From positions 239,451,741-239,515,740 of the forward strand of contig CM041465.1 of the NCBI GenBank assembly GCA_023213395.1: DNA of 64,000 nt, written 5' to 3'. Below, piece after piece: positions 58,165-64,000 of the stretch (position 1 is its first letter; each line of letters opens with the position of its first letter). Under the pieces are notes generated by a model. That model made no database searches. It was not told the origin of the DNA and saw only the letters and a list, made by a program, of their open reading frames with translations. Source of the DNA: Cycas panzhihuaensis. Its lineage: Eukaryota; Cycadophyta. A program made the position numbers and the translations under genes.

Positions 58165-58753
58165 ATTGCCTAGCAGAAGTCTGGATGTGAGATCTAACTT
58201 TATTACTAGCATCTGGGCGGTATTGCTGTTGTGTGAGATACCACACTATATCACCATACCATTCATTATCGATGAGTGGATGGGGAGAAACATCCTAAAT
58301 TGTCAAGATAGACTCATCAGGAAGAGAATCGTCGACGGGAGCATCAAAGGAGTTAGGAATAGGGGTGTTCGCGAGCTACTCAGCCACTACTATTCCCTTC
58401 TTTGATTTCTGGTTAACGATATAAAGGTCAAATTCTTGAATTAGGATGGCCCAACGGCTAGCCCTACCCATCAAATCCAAATGAGTGAGCAAGTATCGCA
58501 AGGGATCAGATTGGATGATCACCTTGGTGGTATTACCAAGCAAGTAGTGTCTGAACTCCTTGGTCTCATAGACCAAGGAGAGACACTCCTTCTCGGCAGG
58601 AGAGTAGTTAAGTTCAACAACCATGAGGGTATGATTGATGAAATAAATAGCCCTCTCGGTTCCTAAGTCATCCTCCTGAGCTAGCATAGCGCCTAAGGAC
58701 TCGTTAGTCGCCGAGGTATAAAGAACGAAGGACCTATCAAAGCGAGGGGGCAC
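58165..58753 (-). pseudogene. Element G gypsy-type RNase H and linker to integrase
   Basis: 58376-58753 is open: FVLYTSATNESLGAMLAQED, then AIYFINHTLM, KECLSLVYETKEFRHYLLG and VIIQSDPLRYLLT. The first catalytic Asp position is Ser (YTSAT), as is typical of the weakened gypsy RNase H of Tat elements, which carry a second, archaeal-type RNase H. The linker to integrase (58165-58375) is then cut by the solo LTR. Confidence 0.85.
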
Positions 58754-59640
58754 CAGTGTAGGAGTAGAAGTGAGGGCTTCCTTGAGTCCTTCGAAGGCAT
58801 TTTAGGTCTTGTCAGACCAAACAAAAGGAGCTCCCTTCTTCAATAGGTTTGTAAGGGGTTTAGTGCTCACGGCGAAATCTGCCAAGAAGCGCCTGAGAAA
58901 ATCGAGCCTTCCTAGAAACGACTTAATCTGTCATTGGGTTCTAGAGGGCGGAATATCAAGGATTGCCCTGACCTTGTTAGGATCAATCTAGATTCCTTAT
59001 TTGGACACAAGGAACCCAAGGAGTTTACTGAAGTAACGGCAAACACACACTTGAGTAGGTTTAAGCTAACATAATACTTGCAACATCGTGAGAAGATAGC
59101 CCGCAAGTCGGAAGGGTGATAGGCCCTGACACGGGAAAGACCCATCATGTCATCCATGAAGACCTCCAATGTGTTATCAATGAGGTCATAGAAGATGAAA
59201 TCCATGGCTCTCTCATAAGTAGCACCTACATTTTTAAGGCCAAAGGGCATTGCCTTGTAGGCAAAGGTACCTTATGGCATAGTGAAGGCCATCTTGTGAT
59301 GGTCTTCAGGAGAAATCTAGATTTGGTTATAGCTGGAGAAACCATCTATTAAGGACATGACTTTGAACCCAGTTATACGATTAATGATTTGATCGATAAA
59401 GGGGAGTGGAAAGTTGTCCTTAGGGCAAGCATTGTTAATGTCATGGAAGTCAACACATATATGAATCACCCCATTCTTTTAGCAATGGGGACAATATTTG
59501 AGACCCACTTGGGGTAGTCAATGGAAGTAATAAGCCCAACGTCCAAAAGCTTCTCAACCTCCATCTTGACTGTGGCTGAGAGCTTCGGGTGAAGGAGATG
59601 CTACTGCACAGGCGGTGCGCTGTGGATGGTGGTGAGATTA
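58754..59640 (-). pseudogene. Element G reverse transcriptase
   Basis: Two frameshifts split it. Motifs in element order: PKWVSNIVPIAKKNG and ICVDFHDINNACPKDNFPLP. Next come GFSSYNQI*ISPEDHHKMAF, MPFGLKNVGATYERAM and the catalytic FMDDMMGLS (about 59143-59160). These are diagnostic of the Tat lineage (CVDFRDLNxACPKDxFPLP, FGLKNAGATYQ). Confidence 0.88.
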
Positions 59641-60950
59641 TGGGTAACAATCAAGGGGTCAATTCCCTTTATGTCAGCATAATCCCATGCGAAAATGTCT
59701 TGAAACTCTTGGAACAAAAGGGAGTACTCCCTTACCTCATCAAGAGAGAATGCCATCCCAACCTTAATGACCTTGCCGGGGGCCAAGACTATAGGGTTGC
59801 CCCCATGCACATGGCATTACCCTCCTTAAAGTGGAGAGGGGCAAGGTTAACGGGAGGAGGTGGAATAGGAGATGGGATTGGATCAGTAAGTGCAAAACCA
59901 ATCACAAGGATCTTTTGGTGACTAAGCCTTTGGTGACCAGAAGGCAAGCTAGGCGCGAAGCCCACTAGGTGATTGAGTAAGGCTTCATCATCCTTGAAGT
60001 AATCCACCCCATGGATGACCTTACTCCAAGTAGATGAAGTGATAGAGGAAATGGGGGCAACGAGACCGTGATAGTTGTTGGGATGCCCGACCTCCTTGCG
60101 AGACTTTAAGGGAAAGTAAAAAAGAGACTCCTCAGAAGGAGCGAAAGGCATTTCTTCAAAGCCATCTCCTGTGGGAGGTAATGAAGGGGAAGAACTGATA
60201 ACGAGCGAGTTAACACGAGTAATGACATGTGACGCACAGGAGTGGCTAGCCTCACCAATGAAAGAGGTTCTAGATGGGGATCTAGAATGAAATGGGTGCG
60301 ACCTACTGGTGCGGAGGAAAGAGACAAGGTGGAGACAATCCTCATCCTCATCATGTGACTCATCGTCACTAAACGAGACGAGGTACTCATAGCTCCTAAT
60401 ACTAATAGGAGCAAAATACGTGAGGCTAGGGAAAGAAGATGTAGGATCTTCTTTAGACGGATTAGGTATACCAATGGAACAAGCCAAAGCGTGCATAGAA
60501 GGGCCTTGGCTTGCCTGATTAATAGGACATGTTTGTTTGGCTAGTGGGTGTTCGTGGGGAATAACCCTCATTCGTCCATCATGGGCGAATTTAAGTTGTC
60601 CCCAAAGAGTCAAATACACAGCTCCCATTTGGTCAAGCCATGGACGACCCAAAAGAAGGTTGTAATCGACATCGACGTTGAGGACAACAATATCAGCAAG
60701 GATAATCTTTCCCTTGAGGGTGAGCAGAATTGTGACAGATCCCAATGGGGTCTTCTCGCTACTGTCATAACCTTGGCATCACCATGGAATGGGTTCCAAG
60801 GTGGAAATACCAAGCTCTTGCATGACACGCAAGGGCATGGCGTTCACAGAAGAACCGTTGTCAACAACAGTCCTTCGAAGGGTATAATCGGGTGTATCGA
60901 TGGTAATAGTGAATGGGAAGTTCCACTAACATTCCCTTTCACATGCGGGA
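59641..60950 (-). pseudogene. Element G protease and protease-RT linker
   Basis: The protease loop DNGSSVNAMPLRVMQELGIS lies at about 60830-60890, then KIILADIVVLNVDVDYNLLL with GRPWL intact (60640-60700). A long Ser/Pro/Asp-rich linker frame runs to 59789, then EYSLLFQEFQDIFAWDYADM (59601-59810), the conserved lead-in to RT. One TGA near 60795 interrupts the protease. The 318-codon piece 59789-60745 is one of the longest intact runs in the element. Confidence 0.85.
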
Positions 60951-63640
60951 GGAAGGTTCTTAGGATCAAACAAAATAACGGGCTCACAACTTTAGGTAAC
61001 ACCCAAAGCGTGAACAGGTGTGTCATTTGATCCTAAAGCTTCTAAGAGGAGGATCTGCTACTTAGGACAACTCCTCAAAACATCCATCAAGGACATTCCT
61101 GCAGCAACGGTATGAAGCTCGTCCACGATAGAGAAAGGCTTACCCTTCATGGTAGGTTGGATAAGTGCCCTTCAGAAATCATAATGACCCAGGTGCACAG
61201 GAATGGCCTTGGGAAAGAGAGGTACTTCTGGAGGAGGGTTCTCTGGAAGAGGGTTGGAAGGAGTGGAGGAAGAAGCATCGGCTGCTTCCTTGGTGGCTTG
61301 AGACTGAGTAAGGGCATAAGAAGGAGTAGCCTCAAGCAACTAGATCACCTTCTTCCCCTCGTTCCAGGGCTGCGAAGGTGATGGGGTGCGACGGTTAGGG
61401 GAACGGGAGGAAGAGGACGAATCCCGAGCGCCTTTCCCTTTATCACGGGAAGGACAGGAATTTAGCGATCTTCCTTGGTTCTGATTATTCTTAGATTGGG
61501 TGTTGTGATCGCGTTCCCCATGTTTGGGGAACGGATCCTTGTGAACTGGTTGATCTAAATTAGGCCTTGAGGCCCATTTAGAGGAAGAGTCAAGTCGAGG
61601 GGCATCCTTGGGATGCTGGGCCCTACAACGCGAGTCATCGTGGAAGCACTCCCCATGAATGGAGCACCACCTCTTCTCAAGTGGGGGATCTGTCTTCCTC
61701 GTTTGAGAGGACTGGGTGTTTCCATTCCTGAGGAGGGGAGCTTGAGTTGTTTGTTGAACTTGCTTGTTGGATGTTAGGGATGAAGGGGCTTGGAGTTTAA
61801 GCTCCTTCATCGTATGCTCGAATGAGCATATGGAAGAGGTAAGGGGGTCTAAAGTCCTCTCAGCCAGATGAGAGGAAGACTTGGTGGGTTGTGAAGGTTT
61901 AGTATCTTTAGTTGAAGGCAGTGCCTTATATCACTGTGAGGGCTTGAGAGGCTTCTTGAGTCTGGCTTGGATCTTAATAGCCTCCAATGCTAAACAATTG
62001 GCGATCGCGAAGTCACATGTGGTCACCCCCATTTTAAGGACTTCCACATGTACTTCAGGATGAAGTGCGTTAACGAAAAGATCTCTCTTCAACTCCTCAG
62101 GCACAGTTGCCTTAGTGGAGTGAAGCAGGTCATGGAATCGCCTCACAAAGTCATAATTCATCTCATCATGACCTTATTTGAGCGATAAGAGGGATTTCAT
62201 TCTGCTCTCGAATGGATGGGCTACATTAAAATAGTTGATAAACTCGTCCACCCATTGTTAGAATGAAAAGATAGAGTGGGCAGGGAGACGATAAAACCAC
62301 TTAAGGGCGTCACCCTGCAACGATTATGGAAACAATTTTATTAAGATATGGTCGTAAGCCCAGTAGTCTATACATGCTACAAAAAAACTACGCACGTGTT
62401 CAGCTGGAACTTGCAACGAAGTTCCGTCAAATCTAGGAACTTCAGGAGGATGAGGCCGCATATTAGTTCTTAATGCCTCAATGGATAAAGGTATTGATCT
62501 ATAGTCCATGAAGGGATGTGCCCTTGCCTGGACCGTAGGATCAACGAATGCCATAGTAGGTAGTGAGCAAGGAGTGAACGAGGGTGGCATACCCATCCCT
62601 CCTTGAGGAAACGCCCCTTACCAGAAGGGGGCTTGAGGATAAGTGCCTTGGAAGGGAGTCAGGTTCCCTTATGGAGGCATGGCAAAAGGGATTGCGCTAG
62701 ATGAAGGAAAAGGCAGATGTAGAACCAGGTTTTGCCCATATTGGCCACCCGTAGGTGGGGCAATCCCATATGGGTGTGGTAGATCCACTCCATAAGCTAG
62801 GAGGTGGTTCCCTCTACCATGCCCCTAAGGTTGAGAAGTATGCCCTGGGGGGATGTAAAAGGAAGCACCAACAGATTGATTTTGAGGGTGAGTGGGAGCG
62901 GATCCCACATGGCTAATCGCTGGAGAGTTAGTAGGATCGGTAGGCCTACTAGGGAAAATATGTGCTACATTAGGGGATGGCATATTAGTTTGGCTAGGAA
63001 TAGGTATGCTAACCTTCAATTGAGAGAAGGACATACCACGAGAAGGTCCTGAAGCACTAGGACCTTGGTGAGGGATAGAAGGTGCAGCATGCGTCCCTGC
63101 AACAGTAATAGAGAAGGAGCGGGACACATGTGTAGGCACAAAGGGATTGGTTATTGCAAGAGGAGTAGATGAGGATGAAGAAAGTGGGGAGGAGCGGATG
63201 AAGAAGAGGCTCCCCCACAGAAGGCATCTTCAAACCATCTAGGACGTGGTTGAAAATGAGCGACGCGACGACACTCGTTAAAAGCTTCAACTACATCAGC
63301 GGGAGGAGTATCTACATGCTCGTAAGAAGTAGATGGGACCTCAAACGAAGTAGATCCCTCAGGTCATTCCTCATAAGCATCACCAATTGAGTGGTAAATC
63401 TTAAGAGGAAAAGATACTTCTACCGCATGGGTAGAGGGATGGACGTCAAGCGGGTGATGTTGGTCACCCAGGTAGTAAATAGGATCATCACCCTCTTGGG
63501 TGGATCCCAGAATAGAAGAGGGAAACTCATGAGTTTCCATGGTTAAGGTGTGGTAGGCAAAATCAGAAGGGTATCCCTTCATAGTTGAATCAGAATCTGA
63601 CAAAGGAAGAGGATGATACCTGGGGTCTTCTAACAATGGA
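60951..63640 (-). pseudogene. Element G gag
   Basis: Mostly in the same frame as the protease. The N-terminal part (63364-63636) has DFAYHTLTMETHEFPSSILG and TQEGDDPIYYLGDQHH. A Pro/Ser-rich stretch (62825-63139) leads to the capsid core (61931-62596): RFDGTSLQVPAEHVRSF, DYWAYDHILIKLF and NYDFVRRFHDLLHSTKATVP. At 61340-61810 is the Tat-type zinc knuckle CSIHGECFHDDSRC (CX2HX4HX4C, intact), followed by a Ser/Lys/Gln-rich nucleic-acid-binding tail. Only a handful of stops interrupt it. Confidence 0.87.
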
Positions 63641-63823
63641 GGTAGACCATGTAAGCGATGAGAGAAGCATCACATACAAGGTTAACCAACATTGTTAGGA
63701 GAAGGAAAGGGCAATAAAAGTGCACATTGGGGGCTGCCCAACGAAGAAAAGAAGTAGGAGACAACCATAAGGAGGTAGCAATACCAATAGAAAAGAGCAG
63801 AAACTAGCTCCTTTACTGGCAGT
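63641..63823 (-). other. Element G leader between primer site and gag
   Basis: About 180 bp, no other feature seen. Confidence 0.6.
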
Positions 63824-63841
63824 TCCCCAGTATGGTTGCCA
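63824..63841 (-). promoter_or_regulatory. Primer binding site of element G
   Basis: Complement reads TGGCAACCATACTGGGGA, close to the TGGCGACTCTGCTGGGGA-type site of Tat/Ogre elements, one base after the LTR end. Confidence 0.78.
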
Positions 63842-63842
63842 G

Positions 63843-64000
63843 TGGATGCGCATCTACGGGATAGCTACCTAACTGAGTAGGAATAACAAGGGTGGTCAAT
63901 GGCACTATTGAGTGTAGATAAAGACCTACGAGTAAGGCAAATACCACACAGGGTGCCCCATATGCTGAAGCATGAGTTCAGGACCTACAGATGGTATCCA
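63843..64000 (-). repeat. 5' LTR of element G, 3'-most part only
   Basis: Matches 48661-48820 in the same orientation; the remaining about 2.4 kb should lie beyond the window. Confidence 0.9.

Larger units (their letters stand above)
48661..64000 (-). mobile_element. Tat-like Ty3/gypsy element G (5' end beyond window)
   Basis: Minus-strand element with 3' LTR 48661-51192, complete internal region and the start of the 5' LTR at 63843-64000. The order in element sense is: 5' LTR, primer site, gag, protease, RT, gypsy RNase H, integrase (interrupted by a solo LTR), antisense PMD gene, archaeal-type RNase H, 3' LTR. The first about 158 bp of the two LTRs can be aligned, with roughly 15 differences. 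The second target-site copy lies outside the window. Confidence 0.9.

Noticed and set aside
1-64000. CRISPR arrays, operons, phage or bacterial features
   Set aside because: None seen; tandem repeats are microsatellites, LTR sub-repeats or coding repeats, and gene content is plant nuclear.

Overview
The window reads as a gene-poor, retrotransposon-saturated stretch of a large seed-plant nuclear genome. The only intact host-type gene is a SAUR-like auxin-responsive gene at 474-1034 (minus strand). Almost everything else is LTR retrotransposon sequence inserted into other LTR retrotransposons. The mix of old, full-length nested elements, long-LTR Tat-type Ty3/gypsy families and stop codons that look like methyl-cytosine decay suggests a gymnosperm or another giant plant genome; the species cannot be fixed from the sequence alone. 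Element letters A-J are mine.

Layout. 1-2482: SAUR gene, its upstream region and a tRNA-like (SINE-like) relic. 2483-2787: TA-rich microsatellite. 2788-14104: a three-level nest of one Ty1/copia family. Element A (minus) was split inside its 5' LTR by a solo LTR B (plus), and B was split by the full-length element C (plus, 8158-13489). 14105-14653: CA/TA repeat and a foldback hairpin. 14654-28431: a second copia element D (plus), split by a chromodomain-bearing Ty3/gypsy element E (17546-24061) with a perfect AGTAA target duplication. 28432-30010: unassigned DNA and a lone LTR with primer binding site (J).

30010-64000: Tat-like Ty3/gypsy sequence. A pol-deleted gag remnant (I) abuts a 3 kb LTR that also serves as the 5' LTR of element F (31864-43318, plus). 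F is broken by element H (about 43319-48660, plus). H is broken by element G (48661 to beyond 64000, minus). G itself carries a 1,054-bp solo LTR with a GAAGT duplication. The outer parts of F and H should lie past the right edge.

The most interesting module is the 3' part of G. Between integrase and the 3' LTR it carries an antisense gene with a plant mobile domain (PMD) and a coiled-coil-like tail. Beyond that lies a sense-strand archaeal-type RNase H domain, more than 3 kb from the integrase. Near-perfect 24-bp palindromes centred on GGTACC occur upstream of the antisense gene and in the LTR U3 regions of F and G; H has an analogous pair with a different core. This suggests a shared cis-regulatory system within the family.

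In each retroelement coding region the reading frame is broken mostly by stop codons, with few frameshifts. Many stops sit where the family has Gln (CAG/CAA) or Arg (CGA), as expected from deamination of methylated cytosine.
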